DNA from: Limnomonas spitsbergensis
Taxonomy: Eukaryota; Chlorophyta; Chlorophyceae; Chlamydomonadales
Length of the DNA stretch: 64,000 nucleotides
Direction of reading: 5' to 3'
Assembly (NCBI GenBank): GCA_037349105.1
Contig: JAYJMM010000083.1
Coordinates: 310,001-374,000 of the forward strand
Within the stretch, counting starts at the first letter, position 1. The number at the start of each line of letters is the position of its first letter. This document shows, one piece after another, positions 1 to 12,000 of the stretch. A program made the position numbers and the translations under genes. The notes beneath the pieces are model-generated. The model was given only the letters and a program-made list of their open reading frames with translations, did no database searches and had not been told where the DNA came from.

Positions 1-26
1 GGTCCTCGTGCTATTAGAATTTGCAG
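1..26 (+). CDS. TPS1: TPS exon 1 (3' end only)
   Basis: The visible tail reads VLVLLEFAG and ends at a GCAG|GTGAGA donor, phase 1. The conserved family residue before EF is Ser. This copy has TTA (Leu), while the two downstream copies of the same exon tail have TCA (Ser). The exon body lies left of the window, so I cannot tell which copy is adjacent to it in the spliced mRNA. Confidence 0.7.
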
Positions 27-3000
27 GTGAGAGGTGTTGAGGGAGGTGTGTGTGGGGGGGGGAGGTGGCGTGTCAAAGTGACAATGCAGGGGTCCTCGTG
101 CTATCAGAGTTTGCAGGTGAGGGATGTTGAGGGAGGTGTGTGTGGGGGGGGGGGGCGTGTCAAAGTGACAATGCAGGGGTCCTCGTGCTATCAGAATTTG
201 CAGGTGAGAGGTGTTGAGGGAGGGGAGGTGATATGCGAGGAAAAATGGGTGTGGATGAAAGGTGTGAGGGGTGCTGGGTGAGAGGTGGGGGATGAGAGGT
301 GAAGCTTTGTCATGTGAGGGGCAGCATGTGAGAGGTGGCGATATGTACCAGCATGCCTGTGCTAACTATGCAGCGGTCGAATCAGCTGAGCAATGGTTTG
401 GGCAAAGTGTTGAATGTTTTCCCTCAACTGTCTCACCACAATCACAGTTTTACTGCATCCCGATATACTGCATCCTGATGTACTGCATTCGGATGTACTG
501 CGTCCTGATGTACTGCATCCGGATGTACGGCATCCAGATGTACACATCCGGATGTACTGCATCCAGATGTTTCCCAAGCTTCTCGCAACCCCTGCATGCC
601 CCCTCTTCTGTGTGGCAAGAAACATGAATTTAATTATTAACTCCTGCTAAGCCCTTTGTAACTGCCGCATGTAACTCCCATGAAGGTGCTGCGCAGTCGC
701 TGGGCGCTGGCGCCATCCTGGTAAACCCGTGGAACATCACAGACATGGCGCAGGTGTGGGATATAGTGTGGAAGAGTGTGCTGCGATGTGTGAACATGTG
801 TGGCGTTTGCTCTGATGGTGAAGGCCAGGGCACCCACGGCCCAATGGTAACACCGCTTCGTCACTGCTCTGACCACCTGTATAACCGCTATGTAACTCCC
901 ATTCGAATGCAAGTGTAACTACCTTCCTACTGCTCTGTGCTCCATGTGTATTCGCCATGTGTATTTGCCATGCAATGTGTATTCGCCATGCAATGTGTAC
1001 TTGCCATGCAATGTGTATTCGCCATGTGTATTTGCCATGCAATGTGTATTCGCCATGCAATGTGTATTTGCCATGCAATGTGTATTCGCCATGCAATGTG
1101 AAACCAATAAGCTACCGCCAGCATGTTGCGTAGGGTAACAAATATGTAGCAGTTATATAATCACATGTGTCTCTGATATGTCGCCGTTCTCTAGTCACAT
1201 GTGTAATTTGAATGCAACCGTCATCTAGTCACATGTCAACTTGCTTAACTGATATGTAACCGTTCTCTAGTCACATGTGTATCAGCCATGTGACCACACC
1301 CTATCTGCATGTTTAACCTCCATGCCTCCGTAACGTGTCTATCTGTAACCGCCGCTGTAACTGCCGTTTCTCATCTTCCTGTTGACATGAGTCATTGCTC
1401 TGTAACAGGTATATGTAAAATTCGTGTCTGCAGTATAACCGCTATCTGACAGTCTGTGTAACTCCTTCCGAACTACCCCTTGACCGTACCTCCCCGCAGG
1501 CCGTTGAGGACACACTAACTGTCTGTGTAACTCCTGCGTTACCACCCTGTAACCGCACCTCCCTGTAACCGCACCAACCCGTAACCGCACCTCCCCGTAG
1601 GCAATTGAGGACGCACTGACCATGAGCGAAGAGGAGCGGCGGGAGCGGCACCGGCAGAACTTCATGCACGTCCAGACGCACACGGCCCAGGTGGGAAAGA
1701 CACCACACCCTGGACCCTAAACCCAGACACACACGGCCCAGGTGGGGAATACCTCCAACCATAAACCCCGAACCCAGATCTGCACACACCAGGTGGGAAA
1801 AACCATGGACCCTAAATCATAGACCATGAACCCTCAACCCTCATCATAACATAATCGCGCACAGCCCAGGGGGGAAATACCCTGAACTCAAAACCCAGGC
1901 GCACACTTCCAGGTGGAACAAAGCGCAGTCAGGGGTTGTTTGTCAGCTATAAATCCCAGCTTTGGTTTGGCTGCCCTGCGGTCTTGCAGTTGCGGCTGGG
2001 GCCAAGCATTGACATGGCCCAAGCAAAGAGAGAAAGAAAGCTACGCCCCGTGGGAGGCGTGAGAGTTAAGGAAAAACAGGTATGTCCCAAGCCATGTCCC
2101 AAGCAGCACATCTGGACGCTCACGGGGCAGTGGTTGTCTTAAGGCCAAGGGGGTGCTGCCATGTGGCTCATCTGCGACCGAGCCACGAAAAGAGAGGCCA
2201 CCGACTATTCAATTTGCTTGAACCCTAGGGGGTAAACTCCAAATATCGAAGGCATGCAGCCCTACCGGTACTCAGGTGCGGTTATGACTTGACAAAAAGC
2301 AGCAAAACTATGATGGGGTAAGACATTGCCTGCTGGTAAGATTTTGCGGCGGGATCTTTCTTGGGAAAGGTTTCCGTCCCGAAGGGGAGGATTGCTGACA
2401 TGGACTGGTTGGTTTGCTTGACCCCTAGGGGGAACAGGCTAACAACATCTGGTGAATGCAGCCCTACCGGTTTTTAGGTGCTGGTCAGGGGATGACTAGG
2501 ACCGGCTGGTTTGAAGGGCCGCTGGCACCAACTACCATGAGGGGTCTTAACCCTAAACCCTACTTTTAGATTTGTGCCTGAAGTTGACCCAGCCAATTTC
2601 CCAGCGCAATGACGCCCTGCATCGCACGAATGGTTTATTATTGAAGCGCTGTACGGCACTGGTACGGTACTCAGCCCAGATCAGAGGGCTGCTTCCTCAT
2701 TTCCTTTCAATTTCACTTTTTCTTTCGATTTCAGATCATGGCTCATATTAATCAACTGACGCTCCATCCGTCAGCTGACGCAGTTTTTGGGATTCCGTAC
2801 TTCCGGCGCTTACAAAAACCGGCAGGCAAAAATTTAGGATTCAGGGTCTTTGGGGCGGCAGTTCTGCCGTGGCAGCTCGAAGGCATTCACCAAAACGTCA
2901 ATTTAAAATAACAGGGGTAGCCGGATCTGAGCATGCACTGCCAGTCTCTGCCTTCCAGAAGGAAGAATACAAAGTACGCCCCCCTAGGGGCGTGCGGGTG

Positions 3001-6000
3001 AGGGAAAAGCGCAGCTCGGGGCCGAAGCCACATCCGCACCGTTACCATGCCTTGCACAAATTGCACACAGCTCTGCAATGCGAGTTTGAACCCAGCTTCA
3101 CGGCCGCCATATAGCCACGCCCGCCATAACTGCCACAGCCGCCACAACTGCCACAGCCGCCACATTTGCCACAACTGCCACAACCGCGACAACCACCATA
3201 AGAGCCAGGTTGGGTCAAAGCCTTGACCGGCCATCCCCCAGTGGTGCAGGCAGCATTGCTGGTCACACACAGACCCTCCGGTTAGTGGCCACCCAGCTTC
3301 ACCACCGCCATAAGAGCCAGATTGGGACTAGGGCTGGCGCATACCGTATATCTTGATGCTACATACGTCGGACATACGGTACCGGTATTTCGTATTTCGT
3401 ATTTCTACGGCCTCCGCCAGCCATGATTGGGACCGAGCCTTGACCGGCCATCCCCCAGTGGTGCAGGCAGCATTGCCGGTCATACACAGACCCTCCGGTT
3501 AGTGGCCAGCAAGGACCTTGTAGGAATAAATAAATAAAGCTACGTCCTATTAGGGCGTGGAGGTTCAGGAAACAGCGCAGCTTGGGGCCGTAGCCACATC
3601 CGCGCCGTTACCATGAGGCAAAAGGAAAGAAGCAGCTAGGACCTTGTAGTGTAGCTGACATGTAGCAGAGCCCAGGAAAATGAATCGCTGCATCTGACTG
3701 CCCGCCCCCTGACTGCTCCCTCCCTCCCCCCCACCTTTGTAAGAAAGAAAGTAAGATATACACCCTGAGGGGTGGATTAAGGAAGGCACCCGTTTGGCCG
3801 TAGCACTGAGCAACCTACTTTCTTACCTGCCTGGTGGTCCCTGCACCACTGACTGCACGCCCCCTCCCCCCCTCGTAGAACTGGGCTGACAACTTTATCT
3901 CGGAGCTGAATGACACTCACATAGAGGCGGACCTGCGCATGAGGCACGCGCCCCCCACAGTGAGTGTTTACGATTAGGGTTGGGACTCACACTTTTGACA
4001 GGACCCAATCGTGTGCATGAGGCTGGAGCCGCCCTCAGTGAGTGTGAAGGGCGGAGGGTGAAGGTGTGTTGGTGCTCTTGTTTGACCCAATCTTGCGTAC
4101 TAGGAACACACCTCCGAAAGAGAATGATGAGGCTGGAGATGCCCACAGGGAGTGTGAAGGGTGAAGGGTGAAGCTGTGTTGGTACCGCACTCTTGTTTGG
4201 CCTCAATCTCGCGTATGAGGAACACACCTCCCAAAGAGAATGATAAGGGCGAGCTCCCCCTGCTCTCCCCTCAAGCATGCATCATCCCTGCCCCCCTCTT
4301 GCCCCCCCACAGCATGCCAGTTGGAACACCTCATGCCAGCTGGAACAGCGGATGCAAATCTTCCACCCTCCACCACACCCCTTTTACCCTTGTTCCCTTA
4401 CCCCCCCCCCCCGCTTACTCCTATACCCCAACTCTCCCTATTCCATTATCTCATCAACCTCTTATACCTCCTTCTCTCAGCTCCTCCTCCTCCTCCTCCT
4501 CCTCCTCCTCCCCATGCACCTCTCACCCATCTACCCACCCCCCTGTCCACCTCCCTCCTCCTGTTGTGATCAGTTGGATATGCAGGATGTGGTGCGGGGC
4601 TACGAGGGCAGCTCCAGGCGCCTCATTGTTTTGGGATACAACGCCACACTGACCACCAGGTATAGGAATGAGGGGGGAGGGGGCAGGGGGGAGGAGGGAA
4701 GAGGGAGGAGTGTAGAATGACGAGAGAGGGGGTTGTAAAAGGACTTCATGCTTAAAACCTCGTGTGTTAAACCTCAAGTGTTAAGCCTCAAGTATGAAAC
4801 CTCAAGTATGAAACCTCAAGTATGAAACCTCAAGTATGAAACCTCAAGTATGAAACCTCAAGTATGAAACCTCAAGTATGAAACCTCAAGTATGAAACCT
4901 CAAGTATGAAACCTCAAGTATGAAACCTCAAGTATGAAACCTCAAGTATGAAACCTCAAGTATGAAACCTCAAGTATGAAACCTCAAGTATGAAACATGA
5001 AGTGTAACACCTCCAGTGTGACCCCTGACATTCCCCTTACCCTCTTACCTCTGTAAGCAGTGTGGAAGCCCCTCGCCAGCCCAAGCGGAACTTCGACCAA
5101 GCCAAGGCGCTGGCCAAAGTGAACCCAAAGATCATCGCCAGCATTCAGGAGCTGTGCAGGGTGAGTCTTGAAGTTGCTCAATGTATTCATGGGTGGGTGT
5201 GAGGGCGACTCGGGTGGGTGGGTGCAGGGTGGGTCTTAAGTTGCCGGATGTATTTTATGTGTACCAGCTGAACATCGCCAGAATTCAGGGGCTGTGCAGG
5301 GTAGGTTGGGTGGGGGTGTGCAGGGTAGGTCAGCTGGGGGTGTACAGGGTGGGTCTGATGGGTCGCAATGTATTCAATGTGAACCCTGCAAATCTTCCTG
5401 TTGATATGGGCAACGACAGCCCTGTCCATTGTACCACCACCTCCTCTTCTCAACCGTCCTCCACACCCTCCCAGGACCCAAACAACACGGTTGTCGTTTT
5501 CAGCGGCTCAGAAACCTCCAAGCTTGAAGAGATCTTCGCCACGCTGCCGATCTGGCTGGCGGCGGAGAACGGCGTGTATGTGCGGCCGCCCTCAATGCGT
5601 GGGCAGACTGGCAGGGGGACTGTGAGTCTGGGTTGGAGGGGCATAGAGTTCAGTGCTGTGCCAATTACGGTCCTTACGGTGGGGCTGAGTTACGTACCGT
5701 AGCTGAGTTTCAGCCGCCGTGGTTTCTAGGGCTTAGGGCTTAGGGCTTAGGGCTTAGGGCTTAGCCTTGCAAATTCAGCTATTTTTACCAGTTAGGGGCC
5801 GTAATTACTTTCACGATATCTGACTTCAGGCGCAATTGCACCGTACTGATTGAGGCGGCCTATTGGGCTTGAGGCGGGTGGTGAGTTTGGGTCAAAGAGG
5901 GCGATGAGGTAGGGTAGCGGTTTAGATCAAGACTGTCCAGCCAAGAGGTTACTTTTAAAAGCTTACGTTTAGAAAAGCGTCCTTTTATTTGGAATGTTTT

Positions 6001-9000
6001 CTTTTTGGAAGGGGGACGGTGGCTTGAGGTTAAGGGGGGTGGCGAATTGGGGTTCAGGGAGGGAGTGAGTAGGGGTTTAGGGGGGCAGTGAGTTGGAGTT
6101 TAGGAGGAAGGTGAGTTGAGGTGTAGGGGGCAGTGAGGTACGGTTGGAGGGGATGAGTTTATGTTTAGGGGGACGGTGGACACATGTCGGCAGGCCCATG
6201 CACCTCACTTCAACATGACCTCACACGAGGGAGGAAGGGCAGAAATTAAAGCGGACGCCCCCATCCAAGAATAAATATGAAACTACCTTCCCCCCCCCCC
6301 CCCCCACCGCCTAAGAGACCCTATTTTTGCCCCCCCTTTTCGCCCCCCTCCCCTGCGCCAAACAGCATTTTGAGACCAGTTTGGGAAAGCTCTACAAAGT
6401 TGGAGGATGGGGTCTTTCCACTTATAATATGCTCCCCCCTCGACCTCACACCCCACACCCCACACCCCACACCTCTCACCTCACACCCCACACCCCACAC
6501 CCCACACCCCACACCCCACACCCCACACCTCACACCCCACACCTCACACCCCACACCTCACACCCCACACCTCACACCCCACACCCCACACCTCACACCC
6601 CACACCTCACACCCCACACCTCACACCCCACACCTCACACCCCGCACCTCACACCCCACACCCCACACCTCATACATCACACATCGTACCCCACACCTCA
6701 CACCCCACACCTCACACCCCACACCTCACACCCCACACCTCACACCCCACACCTCACACCTCACACCCCACATCTCACACCCCACACCCCACACCTCACA
6801 CCCCACACCTCACACCCCACACCCCACACCTCACACCCCACACCCCACACCTCACACCCCACACCTCACACCCCACACCCCACACCCCACACCTCACACC
6901 TCACACCTCACACCCCATACCTCACACCCCACACCCCACACCTCACACCCCACACCTAACACCCCACAGCTCACACCCCACACCCCACACCTCACACCTC
7001 ACACCCCACACCCCACACCTCACACCCACCGCTGTTTGTATTATACCCCGCCACCCACCACACCCCTATGATTTGGTTTGACCTCCTGCTGGATCCCTCC
7101 CCCCCCTCCCCCCTTTTGCAGTGGGTGGCCCTTTTGACAGCATTAACCAAAAATGTGACTGGCCTCCCTGGGTCTTAAACCTTGACCGGCCTCCCGACAA
7201 TGGCCTAAGCAGTATGGCTGGCTGGCTGCCGCGCGTAGGGCCTCAGGTTGGAGGTGCCTCAACGCCTCAAGTGCGAACTTTGGCCATGTCATGAGTAAGA
7301 AACCAAATCAAAACAAAACTAAACTAAACCAAAACCAAACCAAACGAAACCAAACCAAACAAAACCAAACCAAAACCAAACAAAACCAAACAAAACAAAA
7401 CAAAACAAAACAAAACAAAACAAAACCAAAGCAATACCAACCATACAAAACCAAAACCTCTGCCCTTCACCCCTCTTGCTGCAGTGGGTGGCCCTTTTCG
7501 ACAACATTAACCGCGACTGGATGGAGGCGGTGCAGTTGGTGCTGGACTACTTCTGTGAGAGGACGCCGCGCTCTTTCGTGGAGACGCGAGAAACCAGCCT
7601 CGTGTGGAACTTCAAGTATGCAGGTGTGGAACTAAAAGTTTGCAGGTGTGTGGAACTAGAAGTATGCAGGTGTGGAACTTAAAGTATGCAGGTGTGGAAC
7701 TATTAGTATGCAGGTGTGGAACTACAAGTATGCAGGTGTGGAACTATAAGTGTGCAGGTGTGTGGAACTATAAGTATGCAGGTATGGAACTAAAAGTATG
7801 CAGGTGTGGAACTATAAGTGTGCAGGTGTGTGGAACTATAAGTATGCAGGTGTGGAAATACAAGTATGCAGGTGTGTGGAACTAGAAGTATGCAGGTGTG
7901 GAACTAAAAGTATGCAGGTGTGGAACTAGAAGTATGCAGGTGTGGAACTAAAAGTATGCAGGTGAGTGGAACTAGAAGTATGCAGGTGTGGACACAAAGT
8001 GTGCAGGTGTGTGGAACTAGAAGTATGCAGGTGTGGACACAAAGTGTGCAGGTGTGTGGAACTAAAAGTATGCAGGTGTGTGGTGGGAGTGGAGCAATCC
8101 TCTGCAGACAGTCCAGTCTTGTGTGGAACTACACGTTTTATAAGTATGCGAGTAGGGGATGAGAGGGCACCAGCTGCCTATTTTGCAGTGTGGTATAAAG
8201 AGTGTATGGTTTTACGCCAAGGGTCCAACGGGCACCCAGGGGTCATTCAACCCTGAAACCTAAACCCAAGGGGGCCAGGGGACGCCAAGGGGCCAGGGGG
8301 CGCCCAGGGGTCATTCAACCCTGAAACCTAAACCCAAGGGGCCAGGGGACGCCAAGGGGCCAGGGGGCGCCCAGGGGTCATTCAACCCTTAAACCTAAAC
8401 CCAAGAGGCCAGGGGACGCCAAGGGGCCAGGGGGCGCCCAGGGGTCCCTAAACCCTTAAACCTAAACCCAGGTGGCCAGGGGACGCCAAGGGGCCAGGGG
8501 GCGCCCAGGGGTCCCTAAACCCTTGAACCTAAACCCAGGGGGCAGAGGGTGCCAAGGGTCCAGGGGGCGCCCAGGGGTCATTCAACCCTTAAACCTAAAC
8601 CCAAGGGGCCAGGGAACGCCAAGGGGCCAGGGGGCGCCCAGGGGTCCCTAAACCCTTAAACCTAAACCCAGGGGGCCAGGGAACGCCAAGGGGCCAGGGG
8701 GCGCCCAGGGGTCCCTAAACCCTTAAACCTAAACCCAGGGGGCCAGGGGACGCCAAGGGGCCAGGGGGCGCCCAGGGGTCATTCAACCCTGAAACTTAAA
8801 CCCAAGGGGCCAGGGGACGCCAAGGGTCCAGGGGGCGCCCAGGGGTCATTCAACCCTTAAACCTAAACCCAAGAGGCCAGGGGACGCCAAGGGGCCAGGG
8901 GGCGCCCAGGGGTCCCTAAACCCTTAAACCTAAACCCAGGGGGCCAGGGGACGCCAAGGGGCCAGGGGGCGCCCAGGGGTCCCTAAACCCTTGAACCTTA

Positions 9001-12000
9001 ACCCAGGGGGCAGAGGGTGCCAAGGGTCCAGGGGGCGCCCAGGGGTCATTCAACCCTTAAACCTTAACCCAAGGGGCCAGGGGACGCCAAGGGGCCAGGG
9101 GACGCCAAGGGGCCAGGGGGCGCCCAGGGGTCCCTAAACCCTTGAACCTAAACCCAGGGGGCCAGGGGACGCCAAGGGGCCAGGGGGCGCCCAGGGGGCC
9201 CTCAACCCTTAAACCTAAACCCAGGGGGCCAGGGAACGCCAAGGGGCCAGGGGGCGCCCAGGGGTCCCTAAACCCTTAAACCTAAACCCAGGGGGCCAGG
9301 GGACGCCAAGGGGCCAGGGGGCGCCCAGGGGTCATTCAACCCTGAAACTTAAACCCAAGGGGCCAGGGGACGCCAAGGGTCCAGGGGGCGCCCAGGGGTC
9401 ATTCAACCCTTAAACCTAAACCCAAGGGGCCAGGGGACGCCAAGGGGCCAGGGGGCGCCCAGGGGTCCCTAAACCCTTAAACCTAAACCCAGGGGGCCAG
9501 GGGACGCCAAGGGGCCAGGGGGCGCCCAGGGGTCCCTAAACCCTTGAACCTTAACCCAGGGGGCAGAGGGTGCCAAGGGTCCAGGGGGCGCCCAGGGGTC
9601 ATTCAACCCTTAAACCTTAACCCAAGGGGCCAGGGGACGCCAAGGGGCCAGGGGACGCCAAGGGGCCAGGGGGCGCCCAGGGGTCCCTAAACCCTTGAAC
9701 CTAAACCCAGGGGGCCAGGGGACGCCAAGGGGCCAGGGGGCGCCCAGGGGGCCCTCAACCCTTAAACCTAAACCCAGGGGGCCAGGGGACGCCAAGGGGC
9801 CAGGGGGCGCCCAGGGGTCCCTAAACCCTTAAACCTTAACCTAGGGGGCCAGGGGACGCCAAGGGGCCAGGGGGCGCCCAGGGGTCATTCAACCCTTAAA
9901 CCTAAACCCAGGGGGCCAGGGGACGCCAAGGGGCCAGGGGGCGCCCAGGGGTCCCTAAACCCTTGAACCTAAACCCAGGGGGCCAGGGGACGCCAAGGGG
10001 CCAGGGGGCGCCCAGGGGGCCCTCAACCCTTAAACCTAAACCCAGGGGGCCAGGGGACGCCAAGGGGCCAGGGGGCGCCCAGGGGTCCCTAAACCCTTAA
10101 ACCTTAACCTAGGGGGCCAGGGGATGCCAAGGGGCCAGGGGGCGCCCAGGGTTCCCTAAACCCTTAAACCTAAACCCAGGGGGCCAGGGGACGCCAAGGG
10201 GCCAGGGGGCGCCCAGGGGTCCCTAAACCCTTAAACCTAAACCCAGGGGGCCAGGGGACACCAAGGGGCCAGGGGGCGCCCAGGGGTCATTCAACCCTTA
10301 AACCTAAACCCAAGGGGCCAGGGGACGCCAAGGGGCCAGGGGGCGCCCAGGGGTCCCTAAACCCTTAAACCTTAACCTAGGGGGCCAGGGGACGCCAAGG
10401 GTCCAGGGGGCGCCCAGGGGTCCCTAAACCCTTAAACCTAAACCCAGGGGGCCAGGGGGTGCCAAGGGGCCAGGGGGCCCCCAGGGGTCCCTAAACCCTT
10501 TAACCTAAACCCAGGGGGCAGAGGGTGCCAAGGGTCCAGGGGGCGCCCAGGGGTCATTCAACCCTTAAACCTAAACCCAAGAGGCCAGGGGACGCCAAGG
10601 GGCCAGGGGGCGCCCAGGGGTCCCTAAACCCTTAAACCTAAACCCAGGGGGCCAGGGGACGCCAAGGGGCCAGGGGGCGCCCAGGGGTCCCTAAACCCTT
10701 AAACCTTAACCTAGGGGGCCAGGGGACGCCAAGGGGCCAGGGGGCGCCCAGGGGTCATTCAACCCTTAAACCTAAACCCAGGGGGCCAGGGGACGCCAAG
10801 GGGCCAGGGGGCGCCCAGGGGTCCCTTAACCCTTGAACCTAAACCCAGGGGGCCAGGGGACGCCAAGGGGCCAGGGGGCGCCCAGGGGGCCCTCAACCCT
10901 TAAACCTAAACCCAGGGGGCCAGGGGACGCCAAGGGGCCAGGGGGCGCCCAGGGGTCCCTAAACCCTTAAACCTTAACCTAGGGGGCCAGGGGACGCCAA
11001 GGGGCCAGGGGGCGCCCAGGGGTCCCTAAACCCTTAAACCTAAACCCAGGGTGCCAGGGGACGCCAAGGGTCCAGGGGGCGCCCAGGGGTCCCTAAACCC
11101 TTAAACCTAAACCCAGGGGGCCAGGGGACGCCAAGGGGCCAGGGGGCGCCCAGGGGTCCCTAAACCCTTAAACCTAAACCCAGGGGGCCAGGGGACACCA
11201 AGGGGCCAGGGGGCGCCCAGGGGTCATTCAACCCTTAAACCTAAACCCAAGGGGCCAGGGGACGCCAAGGGGCCAGGGGGCGCCCAGGGGTCCCTAAACC
11301 CTTAAACCTTAACCTAGGGGGCCAGGGGACGCCAAGGGTCCAGGGGGCGCCCAGGGGTCCCTAAACCCTTAAACCTAAACCCAGGGGGCCAGGGGGTGCC
11401 AAGGGGCCAGGGGGCCCCCAGGGGTCCCTAAACCCTTAAACCTAAACCCAGGGGGCAGAGGGTGCCAAGGGTCCAGGGGGCGCCCAGGGGTCATTCAACC
11501 CTTAAACCTAAACCCAAGAGGCCAGGGCACGCCAAGGGGCCAGGGGGCGCCCAGGGGTCCCTAAACCCTTAAACCTAAACCCAGGGGGCCAGGGGACGCC
11601 AAGGGGCCAGGGGGCGCCCAGGGGTCCCTAAACCCTTGAACCTTAACCCAGGGGGCAGAGGGTGCCAAGGGTCCAGGGGGCGCCCAGGGGTCATTCAACC
11701 CTTAAACCTAAACCCAAGAGGCCAGGGGACGCCAAGGGGCCAGGGGGCGCCCAGGGGTCCCTAAACCCTTAAACCTAAACCCAGGGGGCCAGGGGACGCC
11801 AAGGGGCCAGGGGGCGCCCAGGGGTCCCTAAACCCTTGACCCTTAACCCAGGGGGCAGAGGGTGCCAAGGGTCCAGGGGGCGCCCAGGGGTCATTCAACC
11901 CTTAAACCTTAACCCAAGGGGCCAGGGGACGCCAAGGGGCCAGGGGGCGCCCAGGGGTCCCTAAACCCTTGAACCTAAACCCAGGGGGCCAGGGGACGCC

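Noticed and set aside
5728..5764. Chromosome-end telomere
   Set aside because: The TTAGGGC tract is short and flanked by TPS exons on both sides. All telomere-like tracts here are internal.
6277..7071. His/Pro/Thr-rich open frames
   Set aside because: Products of the CACACCC/CACACCT heptamer array inside TPS intron 7.
4574..7623. Separate trehalose phosphatase or class II TPS gene
   Set aside because: Exons join in phase with the synthase-domain exons, and the GYNAT motif and C-terminal block match class I proteins. Class II proteins keep DYDGT.
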